A stretch of DNA of 64,000 bases from Streptomyces flavofungini (GCF_014650815.1 NZ_BMVR01000009.1:124001-188000), one strand, 5' to 3'; positions 40,735-49,313 are shown, counted from the stretch's first letter. The notes: a model not told the origin generated them from the letters alone. Made by a program: numbers and translations.

Positions 40735-42609
40735 TCACCCCAGGTGCCGCTCCGCGAAGTCCAGCTCGAGTGCCACCTGCTTGATCCGCTCGTCCACGAC
40801 GAGCGACCCGTGCCCGGCGTCGTAGCGATAGACCTCGTGGACGGCCTCGCGGGCGGCGAGCCGGTCGACGTAGTTCTCGACCTGCTGGATGGGACAGCGG
40901 GGGTCGTTCACCCCGGCGGAGATGTAGACGGGCACCTTGACGGCGTCGACGTAGGTGAGGGGGGAGGAGGCGGTGAAGCGGTCGGGGACCTCTTCGGGGG
41001 TGCCGCCGAAGAAGGTCCGGTCGATGGCCTTCAGGGCCTCCATCTCGTCGTGGTACGCGGTCACGTAGTCGGCGACGGGCACGGCGGCGAGCCCGAGGGC
41101 CCAGGCGTCGGGCTGGGTGCCGAGGCCGAGGAGGGTGAGGTACCCGCCCCAGGAGCCGCCGGAGAGGATGAGGCGGTCGGGGTCGGCGAGACCGGACACG
41201 ACGGCCCACTCGCGGACTGCGGCGATGTCCTCCAGCTCGATGAGGCCGACGCGGTGCTTGAGGGCGTCGGTCCACTCGCGGCCGTACCCGGTGGAGCCGC
41301 GGTAGTTGACGCGCACGACGGCGTACCCGTGGTCGACCCAGGCGGCCGGGCCCGCGGCGAAGGAGTCGCTGTCGTGCCAGGTCGGCCCGCCGTGGACTTC
41401 GAAGATGGTGGGCAGCGGCCCGTCGGCACCGGCGGGCTTCTGGACGAGGGCGTGGATGCGGCCGCCGGGCCCGTCCACCCACACGTCCTCGACGGGCACG
41501 GAGCGGGGCGCCTTCATGCCGGGCGGGTCGAGGACGACCTTGCCGGAGGTGGAGCGCAGGACGGACGGCTCGGCGGCGGACGACCACATGTACTCGACGG
41601 TGCCGTCGGGCCGGGCGGTGGCGCCGGAGACGGAGCCGCGGGGGGTCTCGACCCGGGTCAGCTCGCGGCTGCCGAGGTCGTACCGCCACAGGTCGCCGCG
41701 GGCCTCGAAGCCGTGCGCGACGAGCAGCGCGGACCCGTCCGGATACCACTCGGCGGAGACGTCGCCGGGCAGGTCGAGGGCGAGGTCGGTCTGCTCGCCG
41801 GTGGCGACGTCCCACACCATGGGCTCCCAGCGGCCGCGGCGCTGGTGGCCGACGAGGAGGCGGGTGTCGCCGTCCACGGGGGCGAAGCCGAGGACCTCAA
41901 GGCCCAGCTCGACCGTGCCGCCCTCGCTGTCGTCGAGCTCGGCGACGGCCGAGCCGTCGGCGCGCACGACGCGCAGCGCCGGGTGCATCGCGTCGCCGTG
42001 CTCGGTGTGCTCGATGGCGATGAGCGTCCCGTCGTGGGAGAGGTCGCCGACGCCCGCGGACTCGCGGTGGCGGTAGATCTCGGCGGGTGCCTCGCCGGGG
42101 GCGGCGTCGGCGCGGAGGACGTGGATCGTCGAGCCGACCTCGTCCGTGGAGCGGCCCACGACGACGGTGCGGCCGTCGCGGCCGATGGCGAGGCCCGCCG
42201 GATAGGACGGCTCCAGGCCGGGCACGGCGGGCTCGTCCTTGCCGCTGCCGTCGAAGGGCTGGCGCATCCACACGCCGAACTCGTCGCCGTCCTTGTCGTT
42301 GAACCACCAGATCGAGCGGCCGTCCGGCGCGAGCAGGCCGTCCGTCGTGCCGTTCGGCCGGTCGGTCACCTGGCGCTGCTCGCCGGTGGCGCGGTCCCAT
42401 GCGTACAGCTCGTACGTCCCGGTCGCGTTCGACACGAACAGGGAGCGGTCGGGGGCGTCCTCGGCCCAGTCCGGCAGGGAGACGCGGGGCGCCCGGAACC
42501 GCTTCTCCCAGTCGGGCATCGACCCGGCCCCCGACGGGGTCCCCGCACCCCGGCCCGTCCCTGCGTTCGGCTGCGTACCCGCATTCGGCTGCGTACCCGT
42601 GTCACTCAT
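40735..42609 (-). CDS. S9-family prolyl oligopeptidase-like serine peptidase
   Basis: A 624-residue peptidase/acylaminoacyl-peptidase-like enzyme: N-terminal beta-propeller (~30-370; WD-like strands such as GTYELYAWDRATGEQ and DGRSIWWFND) gating a C-terminal alpha/beta hydrolase. The nucleophile is in LSGGSWGGYLTL near 476, the acid in SAGVNDPRCPIQQ near 562 and the His in DAGHGSLV near 597. No signal peptide: cytosolic. The ATG at 42609 lacks a Shine-Dalgarno but CACTAT on the coding strand lies 6 bases upstream, so it may be leaderless. The N-terminus contains two identical 18 bp units (TQPNAG). The substrate is unknown; small peptides are likely. Confidence 0.92.
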   Translation of the reverse strand: MSDTGTQPNAGTQPNAGTGRGAGTPSGAGSMPDWEKRFRAPRVSLPDWAEDAPDRSLFVSNATGTYELYAWDRATGEQRQVTDRPNGTTDGLLAPDGRSIWWFNDKDGDEFGVWMRQPFDGSGKDEPAVPGLEPSYPAGLAIGRDGRTVVVGRSTDEVGSTIHVLRADAAPGEAPAEIYRHRESAGVGDLSHDGTLIAIEHTEHGDAMHPALRVVRADGSAVAELDDSEGGTVELGLEVLGFAPVDGDTRLLVGHQRRGRWEPMVWDVATGEQTDLALDLPGDVSAEWYPDGSALLVAHGFEARGDLWRYDLGSRELTRVETPRGSVSGATARPDGTVEYMWSSAAEPSVLRSTSGKVVLDPPGMKAPRSVPVEDVWVDGPGGRIHALVQKPAGADGPLPTIFEVHGGPTWHDSDSFAAGPAAWVDHGYAVVRVNYRGSTGYGREWTDALKHRVGLIELEDIAAVREWAVVSGLADPDRLILSGGSWGGYLTLLGLGTQPDAWALGLAAVPVADYVTAYHDEMEALKAIDRTFFGGTPEEVPDRFTASSPLTYVDAVKVPVYISAGVNDPRCPIQQVENYVDRLAAREAVHEVYRYDAGHGSLVVDERIKQVALELDFAERHLG

Positions 42610-42722
42610 GGCCCCATAGTGCCTGGCCGGGGCGCCCGCCCGCCGGGAGGGCCCCAGCCTGTGGATAACTTTCCGGGCGGGCCTCCGCACGAGCTTCCGT
42701 ACCGGCCTCCGGCCAGGCCCCC

Positions 42723-43316
42723 TCAGCCCGCCCCCGCCCGCAGCCACGCCTCCTTCTGCGGTGACCCGAAAGCCCCCAGCTTCGTGTACGACCAGGCCCG
42801 AAGGACCTCGTGCGCCACCCCGCCCCCGGGCGGCACCGCCGCGACGACCACGTCGGTCACGTGCCGGGAGAGGAGGAGGTCCCGCAGCCGGGTGGCCACG
42901 CCCTCCAGGCGGTAGTCCGGCAGGACCATCAGCTCCGTGAGCACGAAGAGCCGTCCCGCCCCGGCCCGCCCGGCCGCGTCGGCGGGCAGCACGTCCCGGA
43001 GGGACTCCAGGAGCGCGCTGCCCCGCGCGGCCCGGAACCCGTACAGGCAACCGGCGAGCACCGCCCCCGAGTCGGCCGTCACCATGTCGAAGTCGGGCTC
43101 CTGGACGTGCCGTTCGAACCGTTCCAGGAACGCCTTGCGATCGGCGCCGCCGGGCTCGCCGCTGCCGCCCGGCCCGCCCGATCCGCCGGACCTGCCGGTC
43201 ACTCCGAACCCGCCGGTCCCGCCCGGCCCGTAGCACTCCACGTACACGTTCGCGATCGACTCCCGCTGCTGCTCCGCCTGCCAGCGGGTCAGCCGTCGCA
43301 AGAACACCTCAGTCAT
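42723..43316 (-). CDS. GNAT-type acetyltransferase
   Basis: A 197-residue protein with an N-terminal LTRWQAEQQRESIANVYVECYG, a Gly-rich insertion (~43-62, with GGSGGPGGSGEPGG), then the acetyltransferase core: AGCLYGFRAARG near 88, FVLTELMVLPDYRLEGVATRLRD near 123 (motif A, acetyl-CoA loop RLEGVAT, where Q/RxxGxG/A is canonical) and AHEVLRAWSYTKLGAF near 175. The ATG at 43316 has GGGAGG seven bases before it. The acyl acceptor is unknown. It lies close to, and on the strand of, the S9 peptidase with a 114 bp gap. Confidence 0.8.
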   Translation of the reverse strand: MTEVFLRRLTRWQAEQQRESIANVYVECYGPGGTGGFGVTGRSGGSGGPGGSGEPGGADRKAFLERFERHVQEPDFDMVTADSGAVLAGCLYGFRAARGSALLESLRDVLPADAAGRAGAGRLFVLTELMVLPDYRLEGVATRLRDLLLSRHVTDVVVAAVPPGGGVAHEVLRAWSYTKLGAFGSPQKEAWLRAGAG

Positions 43317-43497
43317 CCACGCCTCCCACCCCGCGCCCCGCGACCCCGAGCCGCCCCGCCCCGCACGCCGCACCTGGACTCCGCATGGTGGCACCACCGG
43401 ACCGCTCGCGGAACTACGCGTGGACGACGAGCTGCACGGAGTACGCGCCGAGTACGCGCCCGGGCGCGCGCCAGTGCCGCTGGAACGCCCCCCTCCC

Positions 43498-44226
43498 CTA
43501 CGTCCGCAGCACCGTCCCCCGCCGCTCGAACTCCATCAGCGCCTCCACCTGCCCGGCCGGCGCCGTCCCGAGCGCCCGCTCAAGGAGCCACAGCGACCCG
43601 TCGATGCCGGAGCTGACCCCGCCCGCGCACACCAGGTTCCCGTCGTCGACCACGCGTGCGTCGCGCACGTCGGCGCCCTGCTCCCGCAGGTAGTCCTTCG
43701 CGCGGTGGTGCGTGGTGCACGGCCGGTCGCCGATGACCCCGGCCGCGTGCAGCACGATCACGCCGGTGCAGACGCCGAGCAGGGTGAGGTCGGGCCGGAC
43801 GGCCTCCCGCAGGGCCCGGGTCATGCGGCCCTTCTTGATCTCGGCCCAGACCCCGGCGCCGTCCCGCTGCGCGAAGCCGCCGCCGGGCACGACGACCACG
43901 TCGGCCGCGCCCGGGTCCCAGGCGCCGACGTCCGTCACCTTCGTACCGAAGCGGCCCGTGCAGCCGCCCGCGCCGGCGCTCGTGACCAGCCGCGTCTCGA
44001 CCTGCTGCCCCACGGAGCGCGCGGCGCCGAAGACCTCCAAGGGGCCGACGAAGTCCAGCTCCTCGACGCCGTCGAAGACGACGATGTGCACGCGCAGGGG
44101 GCCCGTCCCGCGCCCCTTCCCCCGCGGTCCCCACGGTCCCTGCGCCGCCGCGCTCCCCGCGCCCCATGCCGTCGCCCCCGCCGCCCCCACGGCGGCCGTC
44201 GACCTCAGCAGTCCTCTGCGGTCCAT
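43498..44226 (-). CDS. exported DJ-1/PfpI-family protein with Tat-like signal
   Basis: A 242-residue protein. The N-terminus MDRRGLLRSTAAVGAAGATA has the twin-arginine pattern and a hydrophobic stretch, so it is probably exported folded via Tat. The rest is a DJ-1/PfpI domain: HIVVFDGVEELDFVGPLEVF near residue 47, VVVPGGGFAQRD near 112, and the nucleophile elbow LLGVCTGVIVLHAAG near 147 with Cys. HRAKDYL near 174 follows. This subtype is close to isonitrile-hydratase/AraC-type amidase domains. The ATG at 44226 begins the RR signal exactly. It is divergent from the GAF kinase. Confidence 0.85.
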   Translation of the reverse strand: MDRRGLLRSTAAVGAAGATAWGAGSAAAQGPWGPRGKGRGTGPLRVHIVVFDGVEELDFVGPLEVFGAARSVGQQVETRLVTSAGAGGCTGRFGTKVTDVGAWDPGAADVVVVPGGGFAQRDGAGVWAEIKKGRMTRALREAVRPDLTLLGVCTGVIVLHAAGVIGDRPCTTHHRAKDYLREQGADVRDARVVDDGNLVCAGGVSSGIDGSLWLLERALGTAPAGQVEALMEFERRGTVLRT

Positions 44227-44427
44227 CCCGGCCCTCCTCGCTCTCGTCCAACTCCCGTATGGGTGTGGACAGTCGGTCGTGCGGTACGAGGGCCGGGTTC
44301 CCGTGGTCCGGAAGATTCGGTGGCGGAGCCAAGCACGTGCAGGACCTCCACGCAGCGCCACTCACCGGCTACGGTGAGCGTCTGGACGCGGGGCGGGAAG
44401 CGCACGTCTGCTCGGGCGGAGGAGCCG

Positions 44428-46287
44428 ATGGGCCAACAGCGAGCGCAGACCGTTCAGTTGACACGGTTACACCTCGACGAACTGCTGGAAGAGCTGGCCG
44501 CGCGGATCAGCACGGTCCGGGGCACCCGGGACCGGCTGCACAGCCTCCTGGAGGCGGTGCTCTCGGTCGGCAGGGAGCTGGACCTGGCCCAGGTCCTCAG
44601 ACGCATCGTGGAGACGGCGGTCGCCCTCGTCGACGCCGAGTACGGCGCGCTCGGCGTGATCGGCCAGGGCCGGATGCTGGACGAGTTCCTGCCGGTCGGC
44701 ATCAGCGACGAACTGCGCGCCCAGATCGGCGACCTGCCCTCCGGGCACGGCCTGCTCGGCGAGCTGATCCGCAATCCGCAGCCGCTGCGCCTCGCGGAGC
44801 TGTCCGACCACCCCGCCTCGTCCGGATTCCCGCCGCACCACCCGCCGATGCACTCGTTCCTCGGCGTCCCCATCCGCGTGCGCGACAAGGTCTTCGGCAA
44901 CATCTACCTGACCGGCAAGCACGGCGGCGCGGAGTTCGACGCCGAGGACGAGTCGGTGCTCTCCACCCTCGCGGTCGCGGCCGGGGTGGCCGTGGAGAAC
45001 GCCCGCCTGTACGAGGACGCGCGGCTGCGCGAGCGCTGGCTGCAGGCGAGCGCGGAGGTCACCAGCGCGGTGCTCTCGGGCGCGGCGGAGAAGCAGGTCC
45101 TGGAGCTGATGGCGGAGCGGGCCCGGGAGATCACCTCCGCCGAGCTGGGAGCGATCGAACTCGTCAGGGGCGACGGCGAGTTGCGGGTCGAGATCGCGCT
45201 CGGCCCGGGCGCGGAGGCGCACCGCGGCGCCACGCTGCCCCGTACCGGTACGTTTGCGGGGGCCGCGCTCGACGCCCAGGCGCTCATCGCCGCGGCCGAT
45301 GTGCGCAAGGACGCCCGGGTGACGTTCAAGGCCGACCGCTGGGAGGGGTTCGGTGCCGCCGTCGCCGTACCGATGAGCACGCGCGACGAGGTGCGGGGGG
45401 TCCTGCTGCTGGCCCGCAGCAGCGGCCGACCCGGCTTCTCGGAGGCCGAGACCACGCCCCTGACGGGCTTCGCGGGGCAGGCCGCGCTCGCCCTCGAACT
45501 CGCCGACCGGCGCCGCGACGCCGAGCAGATGAGCCTCCTCGAAGACCGTGACCGGATCGCCCGCGACCTGCACGACCTGGCCATCCAGCGGCTGTTCGCG
45601 ACCGGCATGACGCTGCAGAGCGTGCAGCGGTTCGTGGAGCACCCCGGGGCCGCCGAGCGGCTGCGCCGGGCCGTCGACGACCTCGACGCCACCATCAAGA
45701 TCATTCGCTCCACCATCTTCGGCCTGCGCGACCACGAGGCGCCCGGCGGCGCGGCCGGTCTGCGCGTCCGCACGGTCCGCGCGACCGAGGACGCGGCGGC
45801 GGCCCTCGGCTTCACCCCCGCGCTGCGGATGGAGGGCCTGATCGACACGGATGTGCCGCAGGCGGTGGCGGACGACGTGGTCGCCGTGCTCAACGAGGCG
45901 CTGTCGAACGTGGCTCGGCACGCGCGCGCTCGTCGGGCCGAGGTGTCGCTGATCGTGCGGAAGGGGGTGCTGGAGTTGGCGGTGGTGGATGACGGCGTGG
46001 GGATCGAGGCGGGGGCGGGGTCGGCCGAGGGGGTGGCCGACGGCGCGGGTGCGGATGACGGGTCGGGCCGGGGTGCGGGGCGGGTCATTGGAGCTGGTGC
46101 CGCAGCCGGTGCCGGTGCCGCGGTCGGTGCCGAGCGGGGTGCGGGGCTGCGGAATCTGGCCGAGCGGGCCGAGCGGCTCGGGGGAGAGCTGGTGGTGCGG
46201 GCGGGGGAGCGGCGGGGGACGCGGCTGGAGTGGCGGGTGCCGTTGGCGGGGGTGGGGCAGGGCGCCGACCCATCGGGCAGGCCCTAG
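44428..46287 (+). CDS. DevS/DosS-like GAF-domain histidine kinase
   Basis: A 619-residue cytosolic kinase: N-terminal helices, GAF1 (~60-195), GAF2 (~215-360), HisKA_3 with DRIARDLHDLAIQRLFATGM near 375, HATPase near 460-605. GAF1 contains GFPPHHPPMHSFLGVPIRV near 133, which I recall as the haem-bearing region in Mycobacterium DevS, so it may sense O2, NO or CO (inference). An unusual Gly/Ala-rich stretch of ~45 residues (AGAGSAEGVADGAGADDG onwards) lies between the VVDDGVGIEA box and RGAGLRNLAERAE, in the ATP lid. The ATG at 44428 has GGAGGAG. The DevR-like partner is encoded at 47000-47764 on the other strand. Confidence 0.92.
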   Translation: MGQQRAQTVQLTRLHLDELLEELAARISTVRGTRDRLHSLLEAVLSVGRELDLAQVLRRIVETAVALVDAEYGALGVIGQGRMLDEFLPVGISDELRAQIGDLPSGHGLLGELIRNPQPLRLAELSDHPASSGFPPHHPPMHSFLGVPIRVRDKVFGNIYLTGKHGGAEFDAEDESVLSTLAVAAGVAVENARLYEDARLRERWLQASAEVTSAVLSGAAEKQVLELMAERAREITSAELGAIELVRGDGELRVEIALGPGAEAHRGATLPRTGTFAGAALDAQALIAAADVRKDARVTFKADRWEGFGAAVAVPMSTRDEVRGVLLLARSSGRPGFSEAETTPLTGFAGQAALALELADRRRDAEQMSLLEDRDRIARDLHDLAIQRLFATGMTLQSVQRFVEHPGAAERLRRAVDDLDATIKIIRSTIFGLRDHEAPGGAAGLRVRTVRATEDAAAALGFTPALRMEGLIDTDVPQAVADDVVAVLNEALSNVARHARARRAEVSLIVRKGVLELAVVDDGVGIEAGAGSAEGVADGAGADDGSGRGAGRVIGAGAAAGAGAAVGAERGAGLRNLAERAERLGGELVVRAGERRGTRLEWRVPLAGVGQGADPSGRP

Positions 46288-46391
46288 GGGGCGAGGGCGG
46301 GCTGGTCCGGCCGGGCCCGGGGCGGGGCGGGTGTCACCCAGGGGCGGCCGATGCCCCCGGCGTCACCAGCCGCACCCCCCGGAGGGCAGCC

Positions 46392-46823
46392 TCACCGCAC
46401 GAGCCCGATCGCCTCGATCTCGATCATCCACTCCGGGTCGGCGAGCGACGACACCTCCACGAACGACTCCGCGAGGTGGGGCTTGTCCGGGAAGTGCTCG
46501 GCGCGCAGCTCGGCGAAGACATCCTGCCGGGCGATGTCGGTGACGAACACGGTGGCCTTGACGACGTCGGCGAGGCTGGAGCCCGCGTTCGTCAGGACGG
46601 TCGACAGGTTGGCGAGCGCCTGCCTGGCCTGCGCCTCGAAGTCCCCGGCGCCGACGGTGGCCCCCTGGGCGTCGATCGGGGCCTGGCCCGAGGTGAAGAC
46701 CAGGTTGCCGACGCGGACGCCGAGCGAGATACCGGCGGACTCGTACCAGTCGGGATCCGCGGTGACGCGCACACGCTCGACGGCGGACTCGGCGGACTCG
46801 ACGGCGGGCTGGGCAACGGACAT
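46392..46823 (-). CDS. RidA-family protein (Rid/YjgF)
   Basis: A 143-residue protein of the Rid superfamily, which hydrolyse reactive enamines/imines. Visible: NLVFTSGQAPID near residue 41, QARQALANLSTVLTNAGSSL near 66, VVKATVFVTDIARQDVF near 87 and EVSSLADPEWMIEIEAIG near 122. The canonical Arg that anchors the carboxylate (near position 105 in RidA) is not clearly present: SSLADPEWMIEIE shows Asp/Pro there, so it may belong to a subfamily without imine hydrolase activity. The ATG at 46823 has AGGAG upstream on its strand (distance 7). It sits between kinase and regulator of the DevS/DevR-like pair. Confidence 0.9.
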   Translation of the reverse strand: MSVAQPAVESAESAVERVRVTADPDWYESAGISLGVRVGNLVFTSGQAPIDAQGATVGAGDFEAQARQALANLSTVLTNAGSSLADVVKATVFVTDIARQDVFAELRAEHFPDKPHLAESFVEVSSLADPEWMIEIEAIGLVR

Positions 46824-46898
46824 GCTGCTGGCACTCCTTCAAGCAGGACGATGGCGTGATCCATGCAGGACAGCCACGGAGTGCGGTGATCCATTCCC

Positions 46899-46940
46899 GG
46901 AGGCCCGGAGGCCCGGAGGCCCGGAGGCCCGGAGGCCCGG
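46899..46940. repeat. five tandem copies of GGAGGCCC
   Basis: An exact octamer repeat with period 8 (46899-46940), in the 176 bp between ridA and the response-regulator stop. GGCC within each unit can pair with neighbours. The spacing and lack of spacers rule out CRISPR. Probably a slippage-derived array. Confidence 0.85.
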
Positions 46941-46999
46941 GAGCCCGGCGAGCCCGAGGCGCGTCGCCGACGCGGGCGCGGGCGCGCGAGCCCGTGGGT

Positions 47000-47764
47000 T
47001 CAGCGAACCGGCCCCTGCGGCGGCGCCCCGGGCCCGGACTTGGATGCCGCGCCGGGCGGCGACACCTGCGCCGCGAGGACGGCGGCCTGCACCCGCCGCT
47101 CGACGCCCAGCTTGGCCAGCATCCGGGAGATGTGGTTCTTCACGGTCTTCTCGGAGAGATACAGCTTCCCGCCGATCTGCCGGTTGGTGAGCCCCTCCCC
47201 GATGAGTGCGAGGATGGCACGCTCGCGCTCGTTGAGGACGGACAACCGGGCGTCCTCGGGCGGCAGTTCGCTCTCGGGCCCGCGCAGCGACCGCATCAGC
47301 CGGGCGGTCGTGGCGGGGTCGAGCAGCGACTGCCCGGCGGCGACGGTCCGTACCGCCGTCACCAGGTCGGAGCCCTTGATCTGTTTGAGTACGTAGCCCG
47401 CGGCGCCCGCCATGATGGCGTCGAGCAGCGCGTCCTCGTCGTCGAACGAGGTGAGCATCAGGCACGCCAACCCCGGCATGAGCACGCGCAGTTCACGGCA
47501 CACCGTGATGCCGTTCCCGTCCGGCAGGCGTACGTCGAGCACGGCGACGTCGGGCCGCAGCGCGGGCCCCCTGGCCAGCGCCTGCTCCCCGCTGGCGGCC
47601 TCCCCGACCACCTCGATGCCGGGTTCGCCGCCGAGGAGGTCGCGCAGGCCGCGCCGGACGACTTCGTGGTCGTCGAGGAGGAAGACGCGGATGGGGCGCG
47701 GCGGGGTGTCCGGGTCGGCCGGGGTTCCGGGGACCGGGTCCGGTGCTGCGTCAGTGCGGTCCAT
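47000..47764 (-). CDS. DevR/NarL-family response regulator
   Basis: A 254-residue regulator. Receiver: FLLDDHEVVRRGLRDLLGG near residue 28, phospho-Asp in VAVLDVRLPDGNG near 75, Thr in MLTSFDD near 103 and Lys in GYVLKQIKG near 126. LuxR-type domain: LNERERAILALIGEGLTNRQ near 178 and EKTVKNHISRMLAKLG near 206. DDHEVVRRGL and the LuxR part closely resemble DevR/DosR. The ATG at 47764 has TAGGGGC seven bases before it. It is the evident partner of the GAF kinase at 44428, with ridA between. Three GGCCGNNCGGCCC boxes about 190-250 bp upstream suggest autoregulation. Confidence 0.92.
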   Translation of the reverse strand: MDRTDAAPDPVPGTPADPDTPPRPIRVFLLDDHEVVRRGLRDLLGGEPGIEVVGEAASGEQALARGPALRPDVAVLDVRLPDGNGITVCRELRVLMPGLACLMLTSFDDEDALLDAIMAGAAGYVLKQIKGSDLVTAVRTVAAGQSLLDPATTARLMRSLRGPESELPPEDARLSVLNERERAILALIGEGLTNRQIGGKLYLSEKTVKNHISRMLAKLGVERRVQAAVLAAQVSPPGAASKSGPGAPPQGPVR

Positions 47765-47949
47765 GTGTGCCCCTAGGTCGGCCGGGCGGGTCCATCGGTC
47801 TGCCGGTCGGCGGCTCTGCCACGCGGAGGGGGCGCCGGTGTCGGCGTCGGTGTCCGTGCCCGTACGGCGGGGCAGTCATGCCCATGGCCGTACGAGGGTC
47901 GCGAACCGTGCCCCTTCGAGAGTGACGGTAAGGGCTTGCTCCCTGCCAG

Positions 47950-48022
47950 GGGCCGAACGGCCCGGTAGGGCCCGGGCGTGAGGGCCGAGCGGCCCCGCGT
48001 GAGGGCCGCTCGGCCCTCACGC
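47950..48022. promoter_or_regulatory. three phased GGCCGNNCGGCCC boxes, two forming a long stem
   Basis: GGCCGNNCGGCCC occurs at 47951-47963, 47983-47995 and 48004-48016; spacings of 32 and 21 bp keep them on one helix face. The last two also lie in a perfect 19 bp inverted repeat (47976-47994 / 48004-48022, 9 nt loop). An inverted-repeat array like this upstream of a NarL/DevR-type gene fits regulator binding; it could equally work as a terminator hairpin if transcribed. Confidence 0.65.
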
Positions 48023-48366
48023 AACCCGCCCCGCCCCGGGCATTGTTGAGTACGGAACAACCCCCACGACACGGGATGCCGGTGTCGCAGCGGATCTGGA
48101 ATCTGCCGCACCGGGTCCGTTCCGGTGCGGTATGGCTGAGTACCTGTCCAGCGACCACCGCACCCGCCTGCGCGGCCGCAGGGGAGCGGCCGCGCAGGCG
48201 CATCGAGCGCCCGCGCGCGTCGGACGAATGCCGCGAGAGTCCTGAACTCCACCCACATCGCACCCTCACCTGGCCCTGATAGATTTCCAGCCATTGCCCG
48301 ATAACCGGACAACAGGCCGGAATCGGAACACGCGGGAACCAGGCAAGGCGAGCAGGTGGGGGAAAC
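48023..48366. ncRNA. structured non-coding region, candidate small RNA
   Basis: A 344 bp region with no convincing gene. Two strong stems occur in succession: 48106-48114 / 48122-48130 (9 bp perfect, 7 nt loop) and 48165-48179 / 48186-48200 (15 bp perfect, 6 nt loop). A possible promoter lies near 48040-48060. The second stem is as strong as an intrinsic terminator without T-tract. It could be a small RNA, or just paired terminators between divergent units. The strand is not determined. Confidence 0.35.
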
Positions 48367-48867
48367 GTGTCCACGGACCCGATGGACGGTCATGACGCCG
48401 TCACGCTGATGGGCATCGTCTTCTTGGCCGCGGTACTGGCCGTGGGCCTCACGGCGTACGCGACGATCACGCTCGTACGCACGGCCAAGGGGCGCGCGCA
48501 GTCGACGCCCGCCGTGCTCCCGCGTGCCCTCGGCGCCACGGCCTCCCTGGCCGGAGCGGGTGCCCTCGCCGTCTACGCCTGGGGCGCCCTGCGCCTCCTG
48601 GCCCTCGACGACACGGAGCGGGGCCCGGCCTGCGCGCGGGCGGAGGGTCCGGTCGACGCGTCGGCCATCGACGGCTACAGCGCCACGTACGTCCCGCTCC
48701 GTTTCGGCTGTCACGCGGCGGACGGCACGACGTACGCGGTGGGTGTCCCCGAGTACGTCAATCCGGCGGCGCTGACGCTGACGATCACGGCGGCCGTGCT
48801 GGCGGGGGCGGCGGCCGCGATCGGCTCACGCGCGCGGGGCCGTCGCCCCGACCGGGTCACGGCCTGA
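48367..48867 (+). CDS. small integral membrane protein, unknown function
   Basis: A 166-residue protein I do not recognise, with three predicted membrane helices: AVTLMGIVFLAAVLAVGLTAY near residue 11, ATASLAGAGALAVYAWGAL near 57 and ALTLTITAAVLAGAAAAIG near 134. A ~55-residue loop between helices 2 and 3 contains two Cys (GPACARAEG, RFGCHAADG), possibly a disulphide outside the membrane. The GTG at 48367 has GTGGGGGAA upstream. It is divergent from the DevR-like gene. Confidence 0.75.
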   Translation: MSTDPMDGHDAVTLMGIVFLAAVLAVGLTAYATITLVRTAKGRAQSTPAVLPRALGATASLAGAGALAVYAWGALRLLALDDTERGPACARAEGPVDASAIDGYSATYVPLRFGCHAADGTTYAVGVPEYVNPAALTLTITAAVLAGAAAAIGSRARGRRPDRVTA

Positions 48868-48887
48868 CCCCGCACCACGCCCGCGAC

Positions 48888-49109
48888 TCACGTCGTGGAG
48901 CCGTCGCCCCCGGCCAGGGTGTGGGCCACCAGCGCGTTGGCGTGCCCGTGCCCGAGCCCGTGCTCGTCCTTGAGCCACTTCACGAGCTCCATGTGCTTGC
49001 TCAGCTCGGACCCCCGAATGAGCTCCACCCACTCCGGGATGGGTCGCCCGTGCTTCTTCTCGATGGAAGAAAAGTAGCTGGCGGGTCCGTTCGCAGCGGC
49101 AGCAGACAT
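48888..49109 (-). CDS. DUF4287 family small protein
   Basis: A 73-residue protein. The segment SYFSSIEKKHGRPIPEWVEL near residue 11, and KHMELVKWLKDEHGLGHGHANALVAH near 38, match the small DUF4287 family, helical and of unknown function. The ATG at 49109 has GGGGAGGG upstream at a good distance. It is convergent to the preceding membrane protein gene. Confidence 0.85.
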   Translation of the reverse strand: MSAAAANGPASYFSSIEKKHGRPIPEWVELIRGSELSKHMELVKWLKDEHGLGHGHANALVAHTLAGGDGSTT

Positions 49110-49240
49110 CTCAACGCCCTCCCCAGGTCTCACGCTTGGCCTTCTCGCACATAAGACGGCCCCCGCCCCCAGGACTCATCGCCCCCGCGAAGTGATCCAC
49201 GTCACGCGCCCCCGAACGGCCCGCCCTCCCGCTCCCAAGT

Positions 49241-49289
49241 GCAACCCTTCGGTTGCGCGAAGCCGAGCCATGTGCAACTCTGAAGTTGC
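49241..49289 (+). promoter_or_regulatory. paired palindromic operators of the SRPBCC-ArsR operon
   Basis: GCAACC-CTTC-GGTTGC (49241-49256) and GCAACT-CTGA-AGTTGC (49274-49289) are two inverted repeats with the same layout, GCAACY-N4-RGTTGC, centred 33 bp apart (about three turns). The second ends 36 bp before the first start codon. They are probably bound by the ArsR-type protein encoded second in the operon. Confidence 0.75.
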
Positions 49290-49313
49290 GCCAACCGTGG
49301 AGCGAGACGCCCG

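Noticed and set aside
46287..46391. A promoter or RNA between the kinase and ridA
   Set aside because: The 100 bp are simple GC-rich spacer between convergent genes with no stem beyond chance.
46899..46940. Octamer array as a CRISPR
   Set aside because: Units of 8 bp with no spacers and no cas genes nearby.
48043..48279. A 78-codon plus-strand gene in the structured gap
   Set aside because: No ribosome site, the start would be TTG, composition is low-complexity and two perfect stems fall inside it.
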